A stretch of 64,000 nt of DNA, taken from NCBI GenBank assembly GCA_012934845.2, contig WNNJ02003772.1, positions 53,297 to 117,296 on the forward strand. The letters are read 5' to 3'. The number at the start of each line of letters is the position of its first letter. Position 1 is the stretch's first letter. Of this stretch, positions 1 through 11,157 are shown one piece after another. This DNA comes from Pomphorhynchus laevis. Its lineage: Eukaryota; Acanthocephala; Palaeacanthocephala; Echinorhynchida; Pomphorhynchidae. The notes under the pieces were generated by a model that saw only the letters and a program-made list of their open reading frames with translations, had not been told where the DNA came from and did no database searches. Position numbers and translations under genes: made by a program.

Positions 1-470
1 GTTGGATAGAATGTTGATGAACCGGATGGAATCCGTGGAAGAGGGGCGGTCTAGGCGGATATTGAAGTCGCCTAGAACGAGTGAAGGGATTGAGGACAAA
101 GAACAATGAGAAATGAGGTCAGCGAGTTCGGTAAAAAAATAAGGCTGTAGGAGCCTTTGAACCAGGACGGTATATAATGGCGAGATCTAGAGTGATCGGG
201 TTAGAATAACGACAAGTGAGCAATTCAAAAGAGCAAGGACTTAAAGGGGGATTGATTTTGCGAAGAAACGCGGGTGACGCGCGAATGCGACGATGCCGCC
301 ATGATTAGAGAATTTAGAAGGGCATGAGCTGAGGGGGCGGGCGTTATTCGATTAGGGAGCAACCGGTAGAGAGCAGACGGTTAATGGAAAGGTCGTCGGA
401 ATCTGAGTGCCATGATTCGGTGAGGCAGAAGAGATCGATGGATTGCTTGGTAAATAGGTTGACTGGATAA
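1..470 (-). pseudogene. LINE endonuclease fragment, cut by window edge
   Basis: Minus-strand frames read as the apurinic/apyrimidinic endonuclease (EEP) domain of a non-LTR retrotransposon. The clearest pieces are a T-E-S-W-H segment near 405-440, an I-Y-R-P-G stretch near 170-180, and L-V-L-G-D-F-N near 60-80, which is the usual catalytic Gly-Asp-Phe-Asn. The reading moves between frames, so the copy is dead. It stops abruptly at about 470, where a plus-strand LINE begins. The N-terminal start and the RT half are not in the window on this strand. Clade is not assignable; the style is CR1/Jockey-like. Confidence 0.6.
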
Positions 471-474
471 ACTT

Positions 475-2722
475 CGTGCCTCTACCTGGTTTTGATCCTG
501 AATCAGCAAAACTTCTCGACGCCATTAATGACATGAACCTTAATCAGCACATTCACGAATTCACACGCGCTCGTGAACATAGTGCTTCTCTACTTGTTAT
601 ATGCCTATCGGTTGATGCCTCTATTATTGACCGGATTGATTATGATCCACAAATCAGTTCTATGATCTACCATTCAGTTCTAGTGATTATCACATGATTG
701 ATATTGTAGTTTCGCTCAGATGCCCTCGATCAATCAAAACAGTTCCACAAGTCAATCCAATAAGGGCTAACTTTCTCATTATGTAACGTATACTCAGTAC
801 GGTAGCATGGCCCGATCCGTTTATCATTGGTACTAACCCTGCATGGAACCATCTCAAACGTACTCTGATTGAGTTATTGACATTCTTCTCACCAATTCAA
901 CATAAGAAAACGAGCATCCGTATTCCAATTTGGTTTGACTCTGAAATTAAGCATGCAATCAGATCACGGGATATCTCATTTTCTGCGTACAAAGATAGTA
1001 GACTGTCCTTTGATAAATACCGATTATTGAGAAACAAGATAACTTATATTAAGAGACTGAAGAGGAAGAATTTTATTTCTAAGATATGTCGGGCTGCATC
1101 TTCAAACCCTATAAATTTTACAACATTGTGAACAACACCGGTAATTTAATCGTTAACCATGACAAAGTTGCAAAGCTCTTTTCCGCTCATTTGGCAATTC
1201 AAGAAGCGAAGTTAGATTACGAATATTTGTCCCATTACATTCCCAGATTCATTCGATCATGTCTTAATGACATATTTATTAGCGAAGAGGACTCCGTACA
1301 GAGCTACTCAAGCTTCCATGTACTCGCGTTTCCAGATCACATGGCCTTCCATCTATACTTTTCCGCGAGCTGACTACAGTGTTGACAAGTCCGCTATGTG
1401 CTATATTCCAGAGTTCTCTATACTCTGGAAGTTTACCGAATGACTGGAAAAGTTCTATAATCTGCCCAGTGTTCAAAAAGGGTGATCGCAGTCAGACTAA
1501 CAATTATCGTCCCATAAGTCTAACTTCTATTGCGTGCAAAGTAATGGAGATGATTCTGCTTCGTACAGTAAGCTCACATCTAGAAGACAATAACATCTTC
1601 AATGATGCCCAGCACGGTTTCAGACCTCATTGTTCTACAGTAACTAACCTTGTATTCTCACAGAATAGGGGGTCGAATGCAGTGCAAGCAGGAACGGGAG
1701 TGGACACGCTCTTCTTCGATTTATTAAAGGCTTTTGATAGGGTCGTACACCGTATTCTTATCAATCACCGATCGTTATGTGGGATTGGTGGTCGCGTTAA
1801 AACTTGAATTCAGTCATTCCCAGTGAGTGCGCTCTATATGCTAATGATTTAAATATTTGGCGTCTAATGCAAAGCATGTACAATGTAATTGAGTTGCAAC
1901 GCGACGTAGACTCAATCACCAAATGATGTCGTGCAAAGGGATTGGTTTTGAATCCTAAAAAGTGTAGACATATGCACATGGGTCCCATAAAAATCGTAGG
2001 GACATATGCGATAGATGTAAGCATCGAAAAAGTTTCATGTTTTAGTGATCTGGGCGTGATCGTAAGTGAAGATATAGAGACACGAGTCCACGTCCAATAT
2101 GTCGCATCCAAATTTCGATGTATGCTAGGCATCTTCAGACGCTCGTTTGGCTAACGCGATCCAGTTAGTTTTCGCATTGCCTACTCTGCCCTTATAAAAT
2201 CGCATATGTTATACGCGTCCCCTGCAATACACCCACAGCTCCGTGGCGAATTGGAAATATACGAACGGATATTACGACCAGCAACCCATCTTGTGTCCTC
2301 AGTGCGTGGTGTCAATTATACCCAGATACTGGCATTGTTGAATGTCCACACTGTTGAACGCTCGCTTTCTGACGCCGACTTAGTGTATGTATAGCGGTCA
2401 CTGACTATACCTGGATATGTTTCGAAGTTTCTGTTTACAATTCGTCCACCGGGTCGACTACGAGGCCACAGACTTATTATAAAGCGCAGGCTCCGTCCCA
2501 GAACAAATTGTGTTACGATAAACGATCGCATTGCTGACCTGTGGAACAATCTTCATGCATCGACAATCGACAGCGGTTCCGTCCAGAAGGTCAAGGCAAT
2601 TATTAAATCACGACAATGACAGTTTCACCTTTTTTCTTTCTTTTCTGTTTTTTATGTTTTGAGCTATGTGATCCAGCCAATTTGAGCTTATGCTTCTGGG
2701 ATGTTGTAATAATAATTGGATC
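475..2722 (+). pseudogene. CR1/L2-like LINE, decayed copy with endonuclease end, RT and 3' tail
   Basis: The order is that of an EEP-RT LINE. 476-697 matches the end of an endonuclease domain (N-Q-H-I-H-E-F-T-R then S-L-L-V). 877-1370 is the linker. 1379-1800 is the RT core with F-K-K-G-D and N-N-Y-R-P-I-S-L-T, then Q-H-G-F-R-P and a D-L-L-K-A-F-D motif A. 1942-2154 is the post-motif-C region (L-N-P-K-K-C). 2206-2600 is the C-terminal domain ending with an R-L-R-G-H type motif and an N-L-W-like segment. The YADD motif box near 1800-1860 is damaged. At least five frame changes or stops separate the pieces. The copy ends at about 2722 in a short TAA repeat, a typical LINE tail. Confidence 0.75.
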
Positions 2723-2958
2723 TTCCTTTCAGGATGCGGGAATTGGTTGACCGAAAAGTAAGCTGTTAAAAAAGAATGAACCAGTACGAGGCGAGATCAT
2801 GGAAATTAGATCTTATATGCTCCATGCAAAGGTTGTCTGGACCGATGTTGTCATGAACAATGCAAATATTTACTATGTCTTTAGAAAGAACGGGGTCAAA
2901 GTATCTACTGTGGGTATAGTACACATAGTGTGATATCGAAGGTGAAATTATACCTTCA
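2723..2958. other. Unassigned 235-bp stretch
   Basis: No convincing coding signal on either strand. It lies between the LINE tail and the RNase H end of the gypsy fossil, so it may be the fossil's decayed integrase region, but I see no motif that proves this. Confidence 0.3.
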
Positions 2959-2959
2959 A

Positions 2960-4650
2960 AGTGTCACCGCCAAGTACGTAGAGGGACTCTAGTACAAGCG
3001 GGATATTTTGAATTGGTTAGCTTCCATTGGGAGCACTTTGCCGATCGCAGTAAATAAACTTCTTTGCAACGCAGTCTCTCGGAGCGGTATTTCATTATAA
3101 TGGTTGAATCACTTACATTTGCCTCGACTGTAAACGGAAGCTCGTAATCGATTCCCGGTAATGCTGCATTAATGATTATCCGTTTGATAAAGTTAAAAGA
3201 AATGACGTCTTTATTCAAAATAAGCTGGATAAGTCTAGAAAAACGGATTTAGCAAGAGTAGTAATAAGTTTAGTAATAAGTAGTAGTAATAAGTTTTAAC
3301 GATTTTTGATCCATAGGTATATGTAGGGATGCAATCAGCTTTACTCAGTCAGGTTAGGGTCTTAATGTTTGTAGATGTCAAAACATATTTGGATATATTT
3401 AATTCGATGTGGTATTTTTTGACTGTTTGAAAAATATTTAGATTGCGGTCGTGCTTTTCTAAGGTTTTATCTCCAAGAATTGTTCATTTGCTTTGAAAGC
3501 TGTGAAATGTATTTTATATAGGATAAGGGGAATTTGATGGTAGGCACTTTCTAGATCAAGTTGATTCAGAGCGTGAATTCTGGAAAATGGCATTCGGATA
3601 AGTCCAACAATTAATAAATTTCGAATAATCAATGACCATTTTTTCTTTACACCTTTAACTATAGCAATATGTGCGCGGCATGGAGAGGAACTGAGTTCGA
3701 TCACCCCTTCGACATGTAATTCTTTAATGTAACTAGTAATAAATATTTTGTCAATCGAGTTTCTACGGCGAGATTGATGCCCGATATCATATACCTTAAA
3801 CTTCACAAAGGAGTGCTATAGCATAAACGGACGTCCGAGGATATCATCATAACATAAGAACGGTAAATGCAATAGTTTTGTCATTATATTCATTTGAGCT
3901 TATTTTAATAAAACTTTCGTGCGTTTCATTAAATTAGTTGCAAAAAAATATTGATTATTGTTGCCTTGATATTCGAGTGTAGATGTTCGCAATGGCATTT
4001 GCCTGCATTTTCAGGTTTAACTAACTTTAAAGCGCCCAGTGTCAAACAGTCCTTGTACAGATATTCCGTTTATCATTGCATCAATAACAAGGATTCTATC
4101 ATGCGCAATATTCACTTCGCCAACAACAGTATTTATAGACGCTTTTTGCGATTTCGATTTTCGTACTTTTGCGAAATGTTATAAATTGTCGCAATTCTGA
4201 CAGACTATATTTCGTGCCAGACATCGATTGCGTTGATTAAGATTAATTACCTCCACATAAGTAACGTCTTTAATTAACTGTGTTGAAGGTGTTTTCGAAG
4301 TTAACGATATTGCTAAATGTAGATTGTTCATGTGATGTCTTGATGATTACAACTGGCTCATGTATTGGCTGAACAAACTGATTTGGAATAAGCTGATTGG
4401 TGACGATCCGATTATAACATACATACAATACATGTCTTCGTCTTCTCAACAACTTCGTGTCCAAGTAACTTTTGTCATATCATGATGACGATACTCTAGT
4501 AACAAATGCATCTATAAATAGATCACGGTGTTCAGCACTCACGATGACAAATTTGCATTGCTTTCCTAACGACTCTAAATTTAGTATATATTAGTCGATA
4601 CTTTGCTTGTTATCTTGATGGAGATTTCTTAGTTTATAATAATAATAATT
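2960..4650 (-). mobile_element. Old Ty3/gypsy LTR-retrotransposon fossil
   Basis: Read on the minus strand the parts come in gypsy order: gag-like sequence (about 4640-4270), a CCHC zinc-knuckle region (about 4230-4140), RT (about 3806-3459, with a recognisable L-E-S-A-Y-H-Q-I-P-L motif), and RNase H (about 3218-2964, an L-P-F-T-V-E segment). The parts most resemble those in the 18.9-22.6 kb gypsy polyprotein, so the family is probably related. No LTRs were found. It is broken, with on the order of ten or more breaks, and looks old. Confidence 0.7.
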
Positions 4651-4661
4651 TTTTATTATTA

Positions 4662-5818
4662 TTAATAATATTGAAATATTATTATTTCAAATGTCATTAA
4701 ATCTGGTACTGGTAGGAGTATGAGCTCAATAGCAACATTGACACACACATCTCGAAGTGCTACCGCGATATTGTCTCTTATTGTATTATGTCTTATAAAA
4801 GGTATTCCACCAACTTGACATGAGAGCGCATGTGTAATATTGAAATTATTTCCACAAATACATTTGGATGGTGTGTTTATCGGTGCCCAATTATATCTTG
4901 CAGCCAATGCGTCTTGAAATTGCTGCTTGGAAAGATGATGGCCTTCAGAATGTATTGGCAATGAACTCAACCAAAGCGATGATCCTCTTGAAGACGTGAT
5001 GTGGTTTAGATTACTCCTTTCGGTATCGCTTAGATATTGCATTAGATGTTTTTGTGTGCTACAATTGTATTCATTGTTCTCTATTCTAATTTGATTTGCA
5101 ATCATATTCTGTGCCTCCTACAGTCACTTGCCGATTGTTCTGCTAAGGGGGTACACATCCGCAAGGAATAGCTATATTCAATGTTGTAAGGAGCACATGC
5201 TTTACTAGGATTCAATACGCCTAGTCCACCCATGCTGATTGGTAGTTCAAAAACTTCACGCATCGTTTGCTCCACGTCGGTCTTTCCAGTAATCTCTGGT
5301 AACAGACCATCAACGACTTCGCAAACCAAAGGACTAAACCAGTGTGACTCAACAATGCAGGTTCTCACTAAATGTTTCCACTTGAATTGAAGGATCTTTG
5401 TAAGTAAGACGAATGCAACCTGGGAATCCCACTTTGCAATGTTCTTTATAATTTTGACTTCCTCTATCCAATACTCGACCAGACGTTTAACTTCGAATTC
5501 GATAAATTCTTGATTGCCTATATAGCTGCCAAGTAGTTTTATGCCGTTTGTAATTACTTGAACTCCACGGTCTGTAAAATATTTGTCTTTGTGAAGATGG
5601 TTTTCGCTGTGTATTAAGATTGTGCATTTGACAGGATTAATGTGATATCCATATCGACCGCTTATATCTTGCAACACATCCCAAAGTTTGGTTAAATCAT
5701 TATATGTACCTACACATGCGCCATCGTCTGCATACCAATGATGAACTATTCCAAAAACTAATGTCTGTAATTCTTTAATAAGAGGAAGAGAAGCAGCGGC
5801 AAATGCGGCCATGGACAA
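4662..5818 (-). pseudogene. Element A ORF, C-terminal part: RT motifs B-D, thumb, CCHC knuckle
   Basis: 5818-5102 (238 codons) carries RT motif B (S-M-A-A-F-A-A-A-S-L-P-L-I), motif C as Y-A-D-D near 5735, and motif D (P-V-K-C-T-I-L), followed by L-L-G-S-Y-I-G and the P-I-S-M-G-G-L-G-V thumb motif. The Q of Q-G-D-P, just upstream, is a stop codon. A frame change at about 5105 leads into 5105-4662, with S-S-L-W-L-S-S-L-P-I, then the C-x-C-G/H-x-L-S-C/R-H-N knuckle. The copy has at least three disabling changes and is truncated before the endonuclease. Confidence 0.75.
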
Positions 5819-5878
5819 GGGATCTCCCTAAGTAAAACCTTCTTCCGATATCAAAGTGTCGCTCTCCATAACTAGCTG

Positions 5879-7249
5879 TCATCCTGACGAATAACAGTTG
5901 GACAGTATCGTATCTAGAGCTGGACATATTTTACTCATATTTTTCAATGCTACTGATCTATTTATGCAATTGAATGCATTCTTGGCATCTAGAACGAGGA
6001 TGCATTTATCTACTGAACACTCATATGTTTTTCGGATTGAGTGAATTGCGAATTCTAATCCACAACGCTGACCAGCACATAGTTGTGTCACACCTGCGAC
6101 ACTAACTAAGTCAGCACGAATACGCTGCATTAGCGATCTTCCTACGATTCTACGTAGCACCTCTCCAATTCCGATAGGGCGTACACCTGGGCATTTGTCT
6201 AGTGGAACTAATCGGGATACTTTGAATGCCTCAATATCTTGATCGTTTACCCGTTCTGAAGCGATCCGAATGGCGAAGTCGCACACTTTTTCCGCTAATA
6301 TAACAGACTCGGCTCCAAATCGTGTTAGCATTGCTCGCCACATATTGGCATCCAATCCAGACGGTCCCGCTGACCCATGTGTTTTGTGAGCAGCCTTAAG
6401 TATGTCTTTCGAAGAAATACTCGAGAACATTATGTTGTGGTGATCAACACAGCCTTCCAAGCAATCTTGAAGAATGCATTCTGTTTCTAAAGGAGCTTGG
6501 GGTGGATGTAAACTTTTTAATTTTTGAAGCACGCTTTCTCCTCCAATATGTTCAGACGTATCTAAGATCCTTGTATTTTTTCCTGCTGACTTCACGAGCC
6601 TTGAAGCTTCTTTGAGTTTTCCATTGATTGTAAGCTTTATTATATTCTGCTCGAGTGCTGAATCGCCAGCTCTGATAATTCCACTCTTCGATTTGCTATT
6701 GTTTTGCAAGAATCTTGCTTCTAATAATAGTTCGTATTTTTTGTCTTCTTGCCACATTTGTAGGCGTCTTGTAAGTGTCTTCCGAATGAAGCTAGTCTTT
6801 CGCGATGTAACTCTATGAAGGACTAGTTGACAGAAAACTGTTATTGTTTTCAGGGCCAAGCGCGATTCCTCTGAGTTTGTGTTAAACGCATTCAGCAGAG
6901 AAGAAATCACTGAAATTACTTCCTTTGAGCTGTTACACAACGGGAGGTTTAAGAGACGTGGTCGCCAATGAATTACTTCATAATAAATGTCGTCTATCGT
7001 ATTGGGTACATTTACATTTTTGGAAGACTGAAACGAGCTTGAATGAGTGATTGAGCTGATAATTGCTGGATCAGGAGTGTTTTGTTTATCGATTGTTGAT
7101 TGGGCGAAGGTGGTCTTGCGTTGACAGTTTAGAGCCGAGCAATTAATGCAGGGCTTATTTGCTTAGGCACATCTGCAACCTTTACATTTTGCGGCCGCTC
7201 CATTGCACGAGCAGCATTTCAGCGTGGACGAAGGAACCCCTCGAGGCAT
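5879..7249 (-). pseudogene. Element A ORF, N-terminal part: CXC domain and first half of RT
   Basis: From Met 7249 the reading gives a cysteine cluster C-C-S-C ... C-K-G-C-R-C ... C-I-N-C within the first 45 codons, similar to tesmin/TSO1-like CXC domains. An in-frame stop interrupts it near 7164. The frame then continues through a linker into RT: R-K-T-L-T-R-R-L near 6760, G-S-A-G-P-S-G-L-D near 6360, G-V-R-P-I-G-I-G-E near 6180, and motif A (V-L-D-A-K-N-A-F-N) near 5990. The CXC domain probably binds nucleic acid, as in other proteins that carry it; that role is inferred. Stops lie just after 5879. Confidence 0.75.
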
Positions 7250-7603
7250 GACTATCTTCGTAGCCCTGTGTTGGGTCGTTGTCAGAGCCCTTGAATCCCG
7301 GGATGACTTGTTTGACTTGGATAACGCTTGTTTGTACTTTTGTGTGTTATTTTTTGTAAGTAGTTAATTTGGCAGTGTAAGATGTTGTAATCAAGAAAAT
7401 TTTTACTTCCAATGATTTATTGTAAGAATAACAGTGTCTTGTAAGTAGTTTATTAAGCAGCCAAGAAAGTTCAAACTTGTATTTATTTAGATCTCAAATG
7501 TATGTTTATTAGAAACCAAAATTTTTTTAAGGTCATTAATTTTAATATATATTTTTTTTTCTTTTTTTATTTTTTTTAAATATATTATTAATTACAACAT
7601 ATG

Positions 7604-7620
7604 TTTCCCTCAAATGGGCC
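7604..7620 (-). promoter_or_regulatory. Conserved 3'UTR hairpin of CXC LINEs
   Basis: On the minus strand the sequence is GGCCCATTTGAGGGAAA: a CCC/GGG stem around a six-base loop. Close matches occur at 51824-51840, 53227-53243 and 57598-57613, mostly downstream of other CXC-family fragments. In target-primed LINEs the 3'UTR is where the RT binds its RNA, so a recognition role is a reasonable inference. Confidence 0.5.
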
Positions 7621-7652
7621 AATATACATTTAACATTGTTATGTATTATTAT

Positions 7653-8357
7653 TTATTCTAAAACATTAGAATCATCCATCTGTTCGGATCCACGACTATA
7701 TGGGTGACCCCTAGTCGACCGGCACCCTCTGATTGCATGTGAGGCAGCACGACACAGCAGCAAACTTATGGACCTTCTGAGGCCACACAGGCATTCAGCA
7801 TAGCTTTTATTCCCACGTGATGAACGCAATCGAGCAATTGTCCTGAGCAAAACCATGGCGTCGGGTCCCGCAGCATCAGAAGCCGTGAACACCAGCGGCA
7901 TAAATCTACTCCTTTCGATATCGATGATACGTTCCGCGTATTTTGATCTTTTTCTCGCTTCATGAAAATCAAATGCAGCTTTTCTCGTAGACGCACACGA
8001 TGGAGCAAAATGGTTGAAAACCGTAACGTCAAAGAACGTTCGCTCATATCTGGCGTCAGAAAGCCCAATGCAGACGATGTCGAGTCGCGCGTCGTCACTT
8101 CGACAAGTGACCCGATGATCAAAACAGTGATCACTATCTACCCGTTGTAATATCGGTTCGACACCAACCCCAGTACACACCTGTGATATCTCGGTGGCCA
8201 AGAAATCGCGTAAGGCGTTATGCCTTGTTATTACAACACCTCCTCGCTTGCACGAAAGCAAATGTGGGAGTTTCGCATCATCACCACACACACTTGTCCT
8301 TGGGAATCCCGATAGGGTCAAAGCCATATCGCAATGCAAGAGCATCTCTGAATTCAT
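7653..8357 (-). pseudogene. Element B CCHC knuckle and restriction-like endonuclease
   Basis: Native coding starts at the C-G-D-D segment near 8290. A zinc knuckle C-x-C-G ... H-L-L-S-C-K-R-G-G ... R-H-N is followed by L-D-I-V, then F-F-D-V-T-V and an R-K-R-S-K-Y-A segment. D-I ... D-V-x-V ... K-x-x-K-Y is the layout of the PD-(D/E)XK restriction-like endonuclease that R2-type LINEs use to nick their target; the knuckle just before it is also R2-like. The C-terminus (L-R-R-S-I-S-L-L-L ... R-G-C-R) has a counterpart in copy D at 51640-51690. Assignment rests on motif spacing only. Confidence 0.65.
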
Positions 8358-10275
8358 GTGGATACAAATGACTGAATTCAGCTTTCACTGGAACTGCACT
8401 AATCCAAGAGGAAGCACCCTGTCCCAGTGCAAATTCCAGGGCTTGATGCATTGAGGCGGGTAAGATTGATCGAATGTATGCCAAACGCTCATCCACAACT
8501 TTTTGTCGTTCTTGATTCAACTCTTTTGTCAAGTTATTCTGAGCATCCCTGAGAAGATCACCTTGTAGCCCACTATCAAATGTTTTACAAAATTTTTTCG
8601 AGCTTTCGAACTCGGTCAAAGCTGCGCTTACTGGATCAACAATGCCCATTCCACCCTTTGAAATTGGTGACGAAATCAACGCGTGCATAACTGAGTTTAG
8701 ATCTTGATCGAAAAGTGAGGGAGCCAAACCACTGAATATAGTATCCCGTAAGGACAAATACAGATCCGTTTCACTTGGTGTCGATCTCATAAAGTGTGTC
8801 CATTTCCATTGTATTGACTTATTGAATCCTGAGAAAGCAGCATGGGGATCAAATCGTGATACAGTAGATATACGAGAAACAAGCTCAGTCCACTTTAATA
8901 TTTTAATTTTTGTAATTTCCTTTACAAATTCGCCTGAGCCAATTGGCGCACCAAGCACCTCGATGCCATCGAACCGTGTCTCAATGTCTGCGGAAAGTGG
9001 ATACACCCCTTCGGATTGCGGATAAAGGAGCATCTTGGTTTTGCTAGGGTTCACATTATATCCGAATTTTGGTCCTTGGATTTGGAGAAGTTGCCATACA
9101 CGCAACAGATCCTCAGGCAAACCTACAAAATTCGCATCGTCAGCAAACCAACGCTGAACAATGTTTGGCACGACTTGCTTGATCATACTTATCAATGGTA
9201 AGGATGCCATTGCGAAGGCAGCCATGGCTAAGGGATCTCCCTGGGTTACTCCCTCGCACGATGCTAAAGATCCACCACCAAGTACCAGTTCTGCGTCGCC
9301 CGCATAAATGTTAGATAAGGACTGTGCTAGCCCAGGGCAAGTGTGTTTGATATTGTGTAGCATAACATTTCGATTGACAGAGTTGAACGCATTCTTAGCG
9401 TCGACAGCGAGAAGTCCATAGCTCTGGTTAGAAGAATACGTATCGCGAAGCGAGTGAATCGCAAAATCGATCCCATTTCGCTGGGATGCGCAAAGTTGGA
9501 CAATCCCGGCTACGTCTTGAAGATCATCTTTGACGCAGGACAATATGGTTTTACTGACAATGCGGCGAACAACCTCTGATACACCAATCGGTCTAATTTT
9601 CCCATTATTCTTTGGTATTGATATCAACCGGCAAGCAGTAAACGCCTCTAACATCCGAGGGCTGAGTTGAATAGTGCTAAGGCTCACTGCAAAATTTGCC
9701 AAAGCATCCGCTAGAGCCTTGGAATGCACGGAGAAGCTATTCAAGAGTTGTCTCCAAGCCATCACATCCAGCCCTGATGGGCCAGCTCCACCTGAGGTTT
9801 TGTTGGCCGCTCGGATGATAGCTTCCCCATCTATGACAGAGAAGAGCGAAGGATGATGCTCTCTAACATTCGGCAAATCTCGTTGTAATAAAGCGGACGC
9901 ATCAGCATCTGCGGCTGTTGGGTGTAGATTCTGCAGGTGTTCACGTACAGTCAAACCATCGACAATCGAATCAGGATCTAGAATGCTCGACTGTTGGTTC
10001 TCTTCCAATATGGCAGTCGCCGCTGACAGCTTTCCACTTGTGACCAACTTGACATAGCGCTTTATCCAATCATCAGTACGTGGGCTCGAACGCATAGGCA
10101 TGCAACGTCGCTGTAATATTCTTGCCTCATTGAAAACATCGACGAATCTGCCATTTTTCCATAGTCTGATTCTGCGCTCCAGTGCTTTTCGGATCTCGGA
10201 CACCTTTCTAGATGGAAGACGTTGCAAAACGCACCGGGACAAAGGTGCGTTTTGTCGGAAATACATCATTAGCAT
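8281..10275 (-). pseudogene. Element B reverse transcriptase
   Basis: A 664-codon open frame. The first seven codons (Met-Leu-Met-Met-Tyr-Phe) are encoded by the inserted U1 sequence, so the apparent start is an accident. Native sequence resumes at Arg-Gln-Asn. RT landmarks: G-G-A-G-P-S-G-L-D (~residue 165), G-K-I-R-P-I-G-V-S-E (~230), motif A L-A-V-D-A-K-N-A-F-N (~300), motif B T-Q-G-D-P-L-A-M-A (~350), motif C W-F-A-D-D (~385, Phe in place of the usual Tyr), motif D N-P-S-K-T-K-M, then V-L-G-A-P-I-G and I-S-K-G-G-M-G-I. All three catalytic Asp residues are present. The frame is lost at the CCHC knuckle in a (GT)n run near 8290. Confidence 0.85.
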
Positions 10276-10597
10276 GTATTTGGCCTTGCTGCTATGTTGG
10301 GTAGAGGAGTTAGGGGCCGAAACCTGATAGCATAGCAGTTCCTCCTGATGACCTCTAATTCTTATTCTGATACAACGTCTGTTATTTATTAGTCAATTCA
10401 TAAAAATGACGTTTATTTTAAATTTTATTTTTGATTTTTGATTTTTATTTTTATTTTTATTTTTTAACTTGATTTAAATTATAGAAAATCTAAAAACAAT
10501 TATTAATTTTATTATTTAATTATTAAATTTTGATTTAGCATTATTATGTTTTGTTTATTTTATAATTATATAACAATACGTAGACTCAGTTAGCTGA
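10257..10597 (+). mobile_element. Solo terminal module U1 (PLE-associated) inserted in element B
   Basis: Comparison with copy C (52653-53012) shows that coding sequence which should be continuous is interrupted here by ~340 bp. The insert begins GGAAATACATCATTAGCATG and ends in the complement of ATCAGCTAACTGAGTCTAC. The same ends bound U2 (44492-45275) and U3 (49088-49394), which sit directly at the 3' side of Penelope-like RT genes. Inside are two interlocking stems: GGCCTT (10282-10287) with GGGGCC further on, and CTGCTATG with CATAGCAG. No ORF. Probably a nonautonomous or truncated derivative of a PLE. Confidence 0.7.
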
Positions 10598-11049
10598 TTT
10601 AACTTTTTAAGTGCAAACATATCATGGTTATCAGCTTCGGCTGCAATCTGATAGAGGCTAGCAAGCATTTCAACGAATTCATTCGACGCAGCACATCTTG
10701 GGAGTCGCATCGCACTAGGCCTCCATTGTATCACCACATCATAAATCGCCTGAAGTGAAAGAGACTGCCTATCAACAGGGTCGTGCAAGTTATCTACAAT
10801 TGGATTATCAGTTGTCCGTGTACTGCCACTATCAGTAAGGGGATTCAAATCCGCCACTCTACCTACTGGTTCAGCAGCAGAGGTTAAACACACTGTCTGA
10901 GGTCCAATATGCACGCTATTGTTACATTCAGGTGCACGGCAATTAACGCAAGGAGCTCCTGCCTTCGCACATTTGCAACCTTTGCACTTTGCTGATGGAC
11001 CATTACATCCACAGCATAGCCTCTGGTTAGACGGTATTCCTTTGAGCAT
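10555..11049 (-). pseudogene. Element B N-terminal ORF with tesmin-like CXC domain
   Basis: 164 codons. Residues 12-44 hold C-C-G-C, C-K-G-C-K-C, C-V-N-C and C-N-N, with the spacing of a CXC (cysteine-rich, tesmin/TSO1-type) nucleic-acid-binding module; both other head copies (7249 and 52305) begin the same way with Met-(Pro/Leu)-(Arg/Lys)-Gly-(Ile/Val)-Pro-Ser. The rest is a polar linker, then a helical segment (C-A-A-S-N-E-F-V-E-M-L-A-S-L-Y) that matches one in copy C at 52670-52730. The last ~18 codons are foreign: the frame runs into the U1 insertion, so the stop is not the native end. Confidence 0.75.
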
Positions 11050-11157
11050 ACAAGGCGACGTTCAATTGTTAGTTTCGATTGTCTTTGTGTCACAAAGTAA
11101 GTTGTAATCTTCCGCGCGAGTGCTCAACCCGGGAGGTACCCTGGGTGTACGACCTTA

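Larger units (their letters stand above)
4655..7500 (-). mobile_element. LINE element A: CXC domain + GPSGLD-type RT + CCHC knuckle, 3'-truncated
   Basis: A non-LTR retrotransposon without an apurinic endonuclease. Its ATG is at 7249 (Met-Pro-Arg-Gly). Upstream, 7345-7460 holds two copies of a TTGTAAGTAGTT-like motif also found upstream of element B, so this is probably the 5' UTR. The body runs to a CCHC knuckle at about 4860-4790 (C-I-C-G ... H-A-L-S-C ... R-H-N) and is then lost at about 4680 in an AT-rich run. The restriction-like endonuclease present in element B is therefore missing. It lies head-to-tail with B on the same strand, but the two differ too much to be a recent tandem duplication. 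Confidence 0.75.
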
